Shown piece by piece: positions 19,760 to 29,007 of a DNA stretch of 64,000 bases. Numbering within the stretch: the stretch's first letter is position 1; every line of letters starts with the position of its first letter. Origin of the DNA: Zizania palustris (lineage: Eukaryota; Streptophyta; Magnoliopsida; Poales; Poaceae); the NCBI GenBank assembly GCA_019279435.1, contig JAAALK010000286.1:20045931-20109930 (forward strand). The letters run 5' to 3'. The notes under the pieces were generated by a model, which saw only the letters and a program-made list of their open reading frames with translations, did not search any database and was not told the DNA's origin. The translations under genes and the position numbers were made by a program.

Positions 19760-22700
19760 ATGCCGAAGAAGGCGGTGGCGAAGCCTCTGGCCTTGGGCTC
19801 GAGCTCGGGCTCCGCCCAGGTGCAGGCAGCGGCGGCTGCGGCAGCGAAGACTGCGCCTAGGTGGCTGGGGCCGAGGGACCTTCGGACGCCCTCCGACAAG
19901 TTTGAGCAGACCTTGGAGATGAGGGCCTCGATCTCCGTGGAGGAGTCGGTCCAGAGGGCCTGCGAAGGGAGGATCGCGGCGAAGATCCAGCTTCGGGTCC
20001 CGGAGAAGTCGGAGGCTGAGCCGAGGCCTCGTGCTGACGAGGTGGTGGTGTTCGAGGCCTTCTTCGAAGCCGGCCTCGGACTGCCTGCAGTGGGGATGCT
20101 GAGCGAAGTCCTCAAGACTTACAACCACGAGCTCCCTCAGCTTTCGCCCAACGCAGTGGTGAGGTTAGCTGTCTTCGAGTGGGCCATGAGGGCCGAGGGC
20201 TGCGAGGGCCGCGCGGATGTCTTCGTCGCCCTCCATGACGCCAACTGCCAACCGAAGCCGAGGGAGGGGACAGACCGCGTCAAGAGGGCGCTGGCCTTCG
20301 GTAGCGCCAACTTCCAGTTCCGGAAGGAGTACCAAGACGCCTTCCCGGCGAGGGCCGTAAAAAACAAGTGGTACTCGAGGTGGGACCAAGAGTGGTTCTA
20401 CGCCTCCGTCGGCGCGAACTCCCCCCTTCGGAGTACCAACGCACACATCTTGTACCGGCGCGAAGGGGTGGTGAAGACCAGCGAAGACATCCTTCGCTCG
20501 AGGATCTTGCTGCTCCGGAGAGTGGCGGCGAAGATGAGTATGAGGGACCTCGCGGAGGAGTTCATCACCCTCCGGCTCAGTCCCCTTGCGCGCTCCTGGC
20601 CGGAGGGGCTCTTCCAGGCTTCGGGTCGAGGCGAACTTAGCGAGTTGGCCTTCGACCGCTTCTGTAAGGCTTCGCAATCTCTTTGCTTCTAATACTTCGT
20701 AGATTTTCACTTCTAACTCAAACTTTCCATGAAGCCGACCTCGAAATGAGGACCCCGGAGGAGGCCATCGCGGCGGTGGATCGAGTCGTCGGGACTCCGA
20801 CCCCCGAGGAGCAGACCCAGCGCCTTGCACTGGTGGGGTCCTGGGAGCGCTGGAACAGGGTATGGACCGCGCTCGACCTCGGAGGGCTCCCTGCTCTGCC
20901 GGACTTTGCCCACCTGACTACCTCGTCGGCCAGAGCCAAGAGGAAGAGGGGGGACGAGGACGAACCGGATGCTTCGAGACCTCGGCCGGAGGTCCCCGCG
21001 GCCGAAGTTTCTAACTCGGGGTATGTTGCGGCGAAGCCCGCAACTACTCCGACCTCCAAGAAGGCAGCGAAGCCCCTGGTGGCGAGGCCTTCGGCGGCGG
21101 AGGCCGACGCGTACACTCCAGCCGCCAAGGAGGCCATGGATGCCCCGGCGGAACCAACTTCGGGCGCGGAGGTGGATGCGCCAGCCTCGCAGCGAAGGAG
21201 CTGGAGGGCACACTTAGCCCCATCTTCCTTCCAAGAAATCTCCGACGATGGTAAACCCCTTTTTTCTTTTGCATACTTCTCTTCAATATGCGGATTTTGA
21301 CTTGGCTCCCTGCAGAGGACGAAGATGATGCGAGGCCCACTGTGGCGAAGCCGGTAGGCGAAGGTGGATCGAAGCCTGCCGAGGTGAAGCCCACGGAAGC
21401 ATCGAGCAGCAGCGGCAGCAGCAGCAACAGCGGCAGTGATTCGGAGTGCGAGAGTACTTCGTCCGGCGACGAAGGCAGCGGAGGCCGCGAGGTCCCTCGA
21501 GGCGAAGAAGATGTGGACGTGGTGGGCTTGAGCCCTGCCTCGCCGAAGCCCGCGGAGGCGACCGTGGCCGTGGTTCACCCTTTCAAGCCGAGGGAGGGCG
21601 TGACGGTGGCGGCGATCCACGGTTTCCGCGAGACTTGCGCTTCTGCGGAGGGGGGGGGGGATTTGGTGGCCCAACTTAGCCACCTGGACCCCACGGATCT
21701 CTTCGTCAGCTCGAATGAAGTCCTCATGCAGGTGAGCGAAGCCCCTTGCAGCCTCGAACTATACTTTAGCCCTTGGTTAATACTTATGATTTCTTGAATT
21801 TCTGCAGGCCTTCGCACTGAATGCAGCAGCTTCGACTGCTGCCGATAGGCGGATGGAGCGCCTCATAGAGGAGAAGGAGGCCCTTCACCGTGAGGTCTCA
21901 GAGGAAGCCGAGAAACGGAGGCGGGCCGAGGCTTCGGCTGCTGAGGCGAAGGAAGCTAAGGAAGCCTTGGCCTCGGAGACGGCTCGGCTCCACGCGGAGC
22001 TCCAGGCTTCGAAGGATGCCGATGCCCGACATGCGAAGGAGAACGAGGAGCTCTGCCAACGGGCTCAGGATCTTGAGAGCTTCGTCGTGGCCAATCTTGG
22101 CGAAGCCACCTAGAGCCTGACCGAGGTCCTTGAGAAAATAGGGACCGAGTGCCGGGCTCTGGACTTTGGCGATCAGGACCCGATTGGGGACCGCGCCGAT
22201 TTCTTGAAGACTGCGGCTTCGATAGCGGACGAAGCGCTGACGGGCTTCGCTCTTATGGCCGGTCGAGTCGCGGGCCAAGGGGTGTTGCAGATGCTCCATG
22301 ACGCGGGGTGTGACCACCTTCGGGCGGCAACCTCCGTGACCCTAGTGGCCTTCGGGGGTCCGCACTTGGTGACGCCTCCGTCCGAAGTTCGCGGAGCCTG
22401 GCGGCAGCTGCAGGAACCCTGGAAGGAGCAAGACTGCGAAGCAGTCCTCGACCTCCAGAAGGCCCTTCGACACCGCCGAGCCAAAGCGCCTGCTGCGCCT
22501 GATCAGCCTTCGACTTTGACACCTCCGCCTCCAAAGGTGTAGATCTCCTTAGGCCTTTTGTAATACTTAGCTGCAGGCTTGTAAAAACTCTATAAGCTTA
22601 TTAATATGAATGCGGGGGTTTTTTATACCTGCCCAGGCTCAGCCTCCGAGCGTAGACCTCGAAGTCCTCGAGGACTCCGAAGAGCTTCAACAGCTATGGG

Positions 22701-23101
22701 CGATCCTCGAAGTAGCTAGGTCCGAAGGCCCCCCTCGGTTTAAGCTTCCGAGGGGGCCTAGCGGCGAAGCCATCTCCGAAGTAGCTCAGGATTTACTAGC
22801 CGCTGTGAAGACGGAGTCCCTTCAGAGCCCTTTGTCTTTGCCTTCGCGAACGGCCTTAGCAGGCGATGAAGCCCTAGACTTTTCTGCCTTCGATACGGCG
22901 CCACCTGCTTCGCTAACTTGGAGCGACCTGCAAAGCGGAAGACGAAGCCTGCGGGCTTTGGAGCCTGGACGGGCCGGTCGAGGGAGAGCGGGCTCTGATG
23001 AGGCAACGTCCAGTCGAGGTGTCTCTGGCCGAAAAAGAGGCAAGCAAGGGTTGGGGCCTCACACTCGATTTTTCTTAGGCTTAGATACAGACTATACGTA
23101 G
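19760..23101 (+). CDS. Transposase_28-type (putative gypsy-type transposon) protein, five-exon gene with one nonsense codon
   Basis: Model: exons 19760-20663, 20735-21250, 21316-21731, 21808-22536 and 22637-23101. All four introns are GT-AG, every junction keeps phase, and the total is 1009 codons. Residues about 98-225 match the plant Transposase_28 domain (FEAFFEAGL, LSPNAVVRLAVF, WAMRAEGCEG, NKWYSRWDQEWFY). A Glu/Pro/Ala-rich region follows, then an acidic serine tract (SSSSGSSSNSGSDSE), then a Glu/Ala/Lys-rich coiled coil at about residues 624-712. A TAG at 22111-22113 (codon 714) interrupts exon 4; copy 2 has a serine codon there. Exon 5 encodes a basic Gly/Arg-rich end. The biochemical role is unknown. 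The function-neutral reading is a conserved passenger gene of a non-autonomous LTR element. Exon structure is supported by the diverged copy 2. Confidence 0.75.
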
Positions 23102-24886
23102 TTTTGCTTTCGAAGTATATTTGTAACATACTTCTCAACTATCATTCAATGAATGAAGTTTATTGTATTTGCATACTTCGTCTGTATGCTTCGCATTATT
23201 TTGGCTTCGAACGTTTAGCTTGTCACGCTCGTACTGCGTATTACATTCGCACACCTCGCATACATGCTTCCCCCCTTGCTCGTGGTGGCTAGGGACTTAG
23301 CCGTTGCTAGTGCGGGCAAAAATAAAAAATGCGAAGGGGTGCGCCTTTTGGCGGCTTCGGATGCTTGAAATTCATTGAGCGAAGGCCTCTTTTAGGCTCC
23401 GAGCGCTTTAAGTTGGTGCGAAGCAAGGCTTCAGCATAACCAATTTAAGCGAAGCATGCTTCGGCATGCTGGGGTTTGGATGCTGTGCGTGAGTGAGGCT
23501 CTAGAACGCACTTAGATTTTAGCGAAGTATGACTTCGAGACGCTTGGGCGCATATTATATTACACGCGAAGCAAGGCTTCGGAGCGTGCCTGGATAATGA
23601 AGCAAGGCTTCAGAACTTGGTCTTGTAATGAGAAGGATATTTGGTGTGGATTCACCGAACCTGTGATAATGCGAGCCACCTTCGACTCTGAGCCACCTTC
23701 GACTCTGGGTCACCTTCGACCCTGGGATGCTTCGGGTGCGGAACCCGGAATCCCTGGGATGCTTCGGGTGCGGAGCCCGGAATCCCTAGACGCATCGGGC
23801 CAGCGGCCCGGAGTCCTTGGACGCATTGGGCCACTGGCCCGGAGTCCTTTTAGCCCACTGCTACGGGCCCGGAGGCACTGTGTAGCCTTCGAAGGAGTGC
23901 TCCGGATTTTATAAAGCGAAGCGAGGCTCCGGTTTTAAATAAGGCGAAGCAAAGCTTCGAGTTTTTGATAAGGCGAAGCATGGCTTCGGTTTTTGATAAG
24001 GCGAAGCATGGCTTCGGTTTTTCAATAAGACGAAGCATTGCTTCGGTTTTTGATAGGCGAAGCATGGCTTCGGTTTTTCAATAAGACGAAGCATTGCTTC
24101 GGTTTTTGATAAGGCGAAGCATGGCTTTGGTTTTTCAATAAGACGAAGCATTGCTTCGGTTTTTCAATAAGACGAAGCATGGGTTCGGTTTTTCAATAAG
24201 ACGAAGCATTGCTTCGGATTTTCAATAAGATGAAGCATTGCTTCGGTTTTTGATAAGGCGAAGCATGGCTTCGGTTTTTCAATAAGACGAAGCATTGCTT
24301 CAGTTTTTGATAAGGCGAAGCATGGCTTCGGTTTTTCAATAAGACGAAGCATTGCTTCGGTTTTTCAATAAGACGAAGCATTGCTTCGGTTTTTGATAAG
24401 GCGAAGCATGGCTTCAGTTTTCCAATAAGACGAAGCATTGCTTCGGTTTTTCAATAAGACGAAGCATTGCTTCGGTTTTCGATAAGCCGAAGCATGGCTT
24501 CGGTTTTTCAATAAGACGAAGCATTGCTTCGGTTTTTCAATAAGATGGAGCAAAGGTTTGCATTCAAGGGCGAAGCAGGGCTTCGGTACTAAGGTGAAGC
24601 AGGGCTTCGGCTTTAAGGCGATGCAGGACTTCAGCCTTAGGGCGAATCAGGGCTTCGACTTATATTAATGTAATTGCAGATTGGTACATCGAAGTAGGGC
24701 TTCGGACTGTACATACCTTGTAGCCCTTGGGGCTTCGACGGCCTTCGACACGTGGAACGGAGCCCCTTGCCGGAGGGTGCGTGAAGCAAGAAAGCTTCGA
24801 AGCTCCCCCCTCAGGCGTACTTCGAGTTGCAGACAGTGGTAGAGAACTTAGCTTCTAGGACTAAGATCCCCACGGACGGCGCCAAC
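23102..24886 (+). other. 3' untranslated region of T28 copy 1
   Basis: No supported coding. It contains scattered gcgaagcaaggcttcg-like inverted repeats (23400-23620), a degenerate repeat of ggccagcggcccggagtcc type (23740-23870), the dense hairpin array (23925-24545), further gaagcagggcttcgg units to about 24700, and the terminal motif ccccacggacggcgccaac before the 3' LTR. Copy 2 shows the same order in reverse at 6640-5534. Confidence 0.75.
23925..24545. repeat. Array of about 20 CGAAGCA-T(T/G)GCTTCG hairpin units
   Basis: Units of 28-31 bp alternate between gcgaagcatggcttcgg and acgaagcattgcttcgg, joined by spacers such as tttttcaataag and tttttgataag. Each unit is a short inverted repeat; CGAAGCA-T-TGCTTCG is a perfect 7-bp stem with a one-base centre. 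The open frames across this array on the minus strand (repeats of MLRLIEKPKPCFAL) follow the period and have no independent support. It is not a CRISPR array: there are no unique spacers. Confidence 0.9.
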
Positions 24887-25804
24887 TTTTGGAACAATTG
24901 TGTTAGTTTCAGCAGGTTTTTATGTGGTGGAGTGTGATGTTGAGAATGAACCTCGAGGGGTTCTAACAGAGGGAGAAAAGGGTTTATACTGGTTCTGGCC
25001 TCTCCTGAGAGATAATAACCCTACGTCCAGTTGTGGTGGATTTGGCATGGTATGCCCTAGTAGGGAGCAATAATTCCAGGGTCTCTTGGCCCCCTGGAGC
25101 GTGTGTCCTGCTACAAGGGCTTGGCCCTGCTTTTATAGGCACGCAGGCCTTAAGGAAAAGACCAAGATACCCTCTACAAGCCCCTAGGCTTATAGGGGTA
25201 GACAGGGAAAGGGAGCTAGCTACTGTACAAAGGTACCAGACAACTTTACAGCTTTACAGACGTGTCAGGCTATGCCAGGCTTTGACCAGCTAAACGACAC
25301 ACCGAAGGCGGAGGCTGGGGGGAAGGCTTCGAAGTGTACCCCGGAGGGGGGGTTTCGAAGCATGCTCCGGAAGGCGGCCTCCGAACTGGGCTCCGGAGGG
25401 CGGCCTCCGGACTTGGCTTCGGGAGGGCGGCCTCCGGACTGGGCTCCCAGAGGGCGGCCTCTGAACTGGGCTCCCGGAGGGCGGCCTCCGGACTTGGCTC
25501 CCGGAGGGCGGCCTCTGACTTGGCTCCGGAGGGCGGCCTCCGGACTTGGCTCCCGGAGGGCGTCCTCCGTACTGGGCTCCGGAGGGCGGCCTCCAGACTG
25601 GGCTCCGGAGGGCGGCCTCCGAACTTGGCTCCCGGAGGGCGGCCTCCGAGCTGGGCTCCGGAGGGCGGCCTCCAGACTGAACTTGAGGTCTGGGAACAGC
25701 TTCTTGTAGCGGAAATGGGCGTCGACAGCGCTGGGCTCTAGGCCGAAGGCTGCCTGAGGCTGACGTCATTTGGCCCCTGTACAGGGAAATATATTCCCCC
25801 AACA
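24887..25804 (+). mobile_element. 3' LTR of T28 copy 1 (918 bp)
   Basis: Begins TTTTGGAACAATTG (a change from TGTT in the 5' LTR) and ends CCCCCAACA, followed by the target copy catgt. It holds twelve units of the 26-27 bp hairpin repeat at about 25365-25680. Outside the repeat it differs from the 5' LTR by only a few bases, suggesting a fairly recent insertion. Confidence 0.92.
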
Positions 25805-25904
25805 CATGTTTTCTCGCTTTGACGCGATAGTGAGTAACTTGCGGTCCAACGGGACGCTTGCTTACAATGATCATGATAGGGCTATCAAGCTTCTCTATGC
25901 CATT
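25805..25904 (+). pseudogene. gag: Copia family B gag, continuation after T28 copy 1
   Basis: Begins with the target copy catgt and continues FSRFDAIVSNLRSNG and DHDRAIKLLYAI, the gag segment that follows APGESIDAM at 18527. It breaks at 25904 and joins antisense integrase sequence of copia element C3 (25905-25955). The join is not a target duplication of any element in the window, so it is a rearrangement breakpoint. Confidence 0.8.
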
Positions 25905-25955
25905 CTGTGGGGGAGTGTAAGGAGGAGAAAACTGATGATCAAGACCTTGATCACT
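25905..25955 (-). pseudogene. pol: Integrase fragment of copia element C3, separated by the C1 insertion
   Basis: The minus strand encodes SDQGLDHQFS and PYTPPQ, the integrase segment just before the catalytic glutamate. It continues directly into 46704 onward when C1 and one tcact copy are removed. Downstream integrase, RT and RNase H of C3 are absent, cut at 25905. Confidence 0.88.
25951..25955. repeat. Target duplication, left of element C1 (tcact)
   Basis: tcact precedes the LTR start tgaggagcc at 25956, and tcact follows the LTR end at 46704-46708. The flanks join to a continuous antisense integrase reading. Confidence 0.95.
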
Positions 25956-26520
25956 TGAGGAGCCATGCTAAATAGCGTGGGCCTCATGGCTCCAGAAGTT
26001 ATGAGTCATTGTCAACGATAGTCAAAGAGGACAAAAGAAGAAGAGATCTGCTGTTTCATGGGCCGCGTGTGACTCAGGTACACAGGCAGCGAGCGACTGT
26101 CGGGCAGAGGAGGCTGCGAAGTCGGGCTGGCCCAATCCGGGTACATGGGCAAGAAGAAGTAGAAGACCCACTGGGCTGTTGACCAGGGTTGACTCAGGTA
26201 CACGGGCGGTGAGTGATTGCCGGGCTAAGAGAGCCGCGGAATCGGGCCGGCCCAATCCGGGTACCTGGTGCAAGTCGATGGAGGCTTTGTCAGTTTCGGC
26301 GCAAAACTGACGACCGTCGATCTTGTATCCGACTGTCCAGAAGAGAAGCCGTAGTCGCTACGAAAGCTTAGCTTCCGGATAAGTCATCTGTAACTCTAGG
26401 CCCACAGTCAGTCAGTAGTGTCTGTAAAAATTCCTAAGGGCAGTAGAGTCTTTTCCTTTATTCTTGCGTCTGTAAAAAAACCCTAAGGGGCTGGTGGAAT
26501 ATTCTTAGTGGTGGGCAGCC

Positions 26521-26530
26521 TATAAATAGG
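26521..26530 (+). promoter_or_regulatory. TATA box of the C1 5' LTR
   Basis: tataaatagg in the context agcctataaataggaccc. The same context recurs in the other family C LTRs near 28415, 36760 and 45764, and on the minus strand at 51247-51257, so it is the conserved LTR core promoter. Confidence 0.75.
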
Positions 26531-26960
26531 ACCCCAATCCCTAGGGTTGGACTACCCTTCTAGAAATCACTTTTTCAATCATCCCTTGGGTCATTTTGTT
26601 CCTGCGTGCTTTTTTCTCTCTCCTTGTGTGCGCCGCCAGGCAACCTCCTGTTCTTCCTGAGATTCATTTGGCTCTTTACTGTTTTGAAGCTTTTATTCCT
26701 ATTGATTCTCATGCGCAGCACTTCATTTAAGGTTCTGTTGGTTCGGTTTGCACACAACTAATTTATTCCTAAGCAGAAGCTTCTCTGTGGCTTCTGTTTG
26801 TTCTTCACAAGAGTACTAGTTCTTGTGGCTGGTAGCAAGTAGTACTACTTTCCTGTAGCTACAGTATGCTAGTACTTTAGCCTTGCTTTTCCTGTGTTGC
26901 TTTTTGATCGAGTTGGCAGGGCCAAAGTCCTTTTTCTTGTGAGAAGTCCAACTCTGTGAA

Positions 26961-27430
26961 GCAGACTTCGAATCTGCAAGCTTCGAATCTGCAGGCTTCG
27001 AATCAGCAGACTTCGAATCAGCAGACTTCGAATCTGCAAGCTTCGAATCTGCAGGCTTCGAATCAGCAGACTTCGAATCAGCAGACTTCGAATCTGCAAG
27101 CTTCGAATCTACAGACTTCGAATCAGCAGACTTCGAATCAGCAGACTTCGAATCTGCAAGCTTCGAATCTGCAGACTTCGAATCAGCAGACTTCGAATCT
27201 GCAAGCTTCGAATCTGCATACTTCGAATCTGCATACTTCGAATCTGCAGGCTTCGAATCTGCATACTTCGAATCTGCAACCTTCGAATCATCAACCTCCG
27301 AATCTGCAACCTCTGAATCTGCAACCTTCGAATCTACAACCTTCGAATCTGCAACCTCCGAATCTGCAACCTCAGAATCTGCAACCTCAGAATCTGCAAC
27401 CTCTGAATCAGCAGACTTCGAATCTACAGA
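26961..27430. repeat. 15-bp minisatellite (cttcgaatctgcaga type) in the C1 5' LTR, about 31 units
   Basis: Near-perfect 15-bp units with the core CTTCGAATCTGCA. Because 15 is a multiple of three and stops are absent, both strands show long repeating frames (SADSK on the minus strand, TSNQQ on the plus strand). The 3' LTR array (46203-46570) is shorter by exactly 104-105 bp, about seven units, which accounts for almost the whole LTR length difference (1610 versus 1506). Confidence 0.93.
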
Positions 27431-27567
27431 CTTAGTCAATCTGTTGTCGCTTTGCTGTTTAGTTTTCTTTTTAAATGCGTTGGGTTTTGGGAGCAGGCCA
27501 TTGATTCGAAAGAATTTTTTAGGCGCCCATTCACCCCCCCTCTGGTCACTACTTTCGGTCCTACAAG

Positions 27568-27579
27568 TGGTATCAGAGC
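27568..27579 (+). promoter_or_regulatory. Primer binding site of element C1 (initiator Met tRNA)
   Basis: tggtatcagagc lies two bases after the LTR end and is complementary to the 3' end of plant initiator methionine tRNA, the usual primer in Ty1/copia elements. Confidence 0.9.
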
Positions 27580-27630
27580 TTGGTTAGGGTTTTTCCATAC
27601 CTTAACCAGTTCTAAACCCCGGTAGTGACC

Positions 27631-27850
27631 ATGACGTCTCCTGGCAAGGTCCCGTCCTTAGAAGCCTATGGCTATAATTATTGGAAGACTCGCATGCGAG
27701 CCTATCTCATGAGCCAGGGTTCGGACATTTGGGACATTTGCGTTCACACCACGTTTGTCATATTGCCAGTCACTGAGCAGGGTACTGCTGGTATCATTGC
27801 TTAGCATCTGAGCAACAGTAAGGCTGTGAACATTCTGTTTTCTGGTTTAG
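27631..27850 (+). pseudogene. gag: Gag N-terminus of element C1 (continues at 38156)
   Basis: The ATG at 27631, 66 bases past the LTR, opens MTSPGKVPSLEAYGYNYWK, the usual copia gag start. A TAG at 27802-27804 breaks it; the C2 copy is open at this place. The reading is split after NILFSGL by C2 and resumes after the second tttag at 38156. Confidence 0.88.
27846..27850. repeat. Target duplication, left of element C2 (tttag)
   Basis: tttag precedes the C2 LTR start at 27851 and recurs after its end at 38156-38160. The flanks join into the continuous gag reading seen uninterrupted in C2 itself at 29140-29160. Confidence 0.95.
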
Positions 27851-29007
27851 TAAGGAGCCATGCTGAATAGCGTGGGCCTCATGGCTCCAGAAGTGATGAG
27901 TCATTGTCAATGATAGTCAAAGAGGACTGAAGAAGAGAAGAGATCTGCTGTTTCATGGGCCGCGTGTGACTCAGGTAGACGGGCAGCGAGCGACTGTCGG
28001 GCAGAGGAGGCTGCGAAGTCGGGCTGGCCCAATCCGGGTGCATGGGCCAGAAGCAGTAGAAGACCCACTGGGTTGTTGACCAGGACTGACTCAGGTACAC
28101 GGGCGGTGAGCAATTGCCGGGCTGAGAGAGCTGCGGAGTCGGGCCGGCCCAATCCGGGTACCTGGTGCAAAGCCGGTGGAGGCTTTGTCAGTTTCGGCGC
28201 AAAACTGACAACCATCGATCTTGTATCCGACTGTCCAGAAGAGAAGCCGTAGTCGCTACGAAAGCTGAACTTCTGGATAAGTCATCTGTAACTCTAGGCC
28301 CACAGTCAGTCAGTTGTGTCTGTAAAAATTCCTAAGGGCAGTAGAGTCTTTTCCTTTATTCTTGAGTCTGTAAAAACCCTAAGGGGCTGGTAGAATATTC
28401 CTAGTGTTGGGAGCCTATAAATAGGACCCCAATCCCTAGGGTTTGGACTACCCTTTTGGCTGAAATCAAATCCACTCTTTTGGGTCATTTTGTCTCTCAC
28501 GTTCTCTCTCCTGTGTGCGCCGCCAGGCTCTTGCTCGTTCTATTTTTGCCTTGCATTTATTCAAGTCTTTTGGATGCATTAAAGCCTTGGTCCCTGTTGA
28601 TTTCATTCGGTGCACGTTATTTGGTTTGAGGAGTTAATGCTTCGGCTACAGGCATAGCCTGGATTTATTTCGTGAGCAGAAGCTTCTCTTTTGCTTCTGT
28701 TCTTCACAAACCGAGTACTAGTTCTTGCTGTTGCAAGTAGTACTACTTTCCTGTAGCTACAGTATTCTGTGCAGCTTTTCACCTTCTACTGCACAGCTTT
28801 TTGATCGAAGCTGACAGGCTCTATCACCTTTTCTGGCTGTGTTTCTGGCGAAGCCTTTCTCTGTTCGAAGCCCCTCAGCTCCGTGAGGTAGGCTTCGATC
28901 TAACATCTTCGAAGGATTCGTTCGATCTTCGATATTCGATTTGCGTTCTATGTTGCTAAGCTTCGAAGTATTTTCTGAACGTCAGCATTGCATATTTCGA
29001 ACGTCAG
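27851..29007 (+). mobile_element. 5' LTR of element C2, truncated to 1157 bp
   Basis: Matches 36194-37350 of the 3' LTR over exactly 1157 bases with about one percent differences and no net length change. It ends at cgaacgtcag and continues ggttcggacatatgg, which is gag. The trinucleotide cag is present at both deletion edges (LTR cgtcag; gag gagccag), which suggests a microhomology-mediated deletion. Confidence 0.9.

Larger units (their letters stand above)
18533..25804 (+). mobile_element. T28 element copy 1: complete non-autonomous LTR element with a Transposase_28 gene
   Basis: 7272 bp, flanked by the 5-bp duplication catgt. LTRs are 18533-19318 (786 bp) and 24887-25804 (918 bp). The body holds one intron-bearing gene (19760-23101) in LTR orientation and a 3' region of hairpin repeats. 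No gag, protease, RT or integrase is present, nor a clear tRNA primer site after 19318. No polypurine tract precedes 24887; instead the bases ccccacggacggcgccaac abut the 3' LTR. The ends TGTTGG and CCAACA form a terminal inverted repeat; the 3' LTR starts TTTTGG through one substitution. It must be moved in trans. Confidence 0.9.
25956..27565 (+). mobile_element. 5' LTR of element C1 (1610 bp, minisatellite subtype)
   Basis: Starts tgaggagccatgc and ends ggtcctaca next to the primer site. A TATA box tataaatagg is at 26521. A 15-bp minisatellite fills 26961-27430. The first roughly 600 bases and the last 100 bases are shared with the C2 and C3 LTRs, while the middle differs between subtypes. 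Confidence 0.92.

Noticed and set aside
20165..21683. Long minus-strand frames opposite the T28 exons
   Set aside because: Antisense shadows of GC-rich coding sequence. The plus-strand model has matching splice phases and a recognised domain.
23850..24553. Repeating CFAL/CFVL frames on the minus strand, and possible CRISPR-like array
   Set aside because: The array is contiguous hairpin units with common spacers, so it is a tandem repeat and not a CRISPR. The frames reflect the period only.
26816..27439. Long repeating frames (SADSK on the minus strand, TSNQQ on the plus strand)
   Set aside because: They follow from a 15-bp minisatellite whose period is a multiple of three. All frames stay open on both strands, and the same occurs in the other LTR. 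No start context or family match.
27568..27579. tRNA gene remnants
   Set aside because: Only the 12-13 base primer binding sites match the tRNA 3' end. No tRNA body is present.
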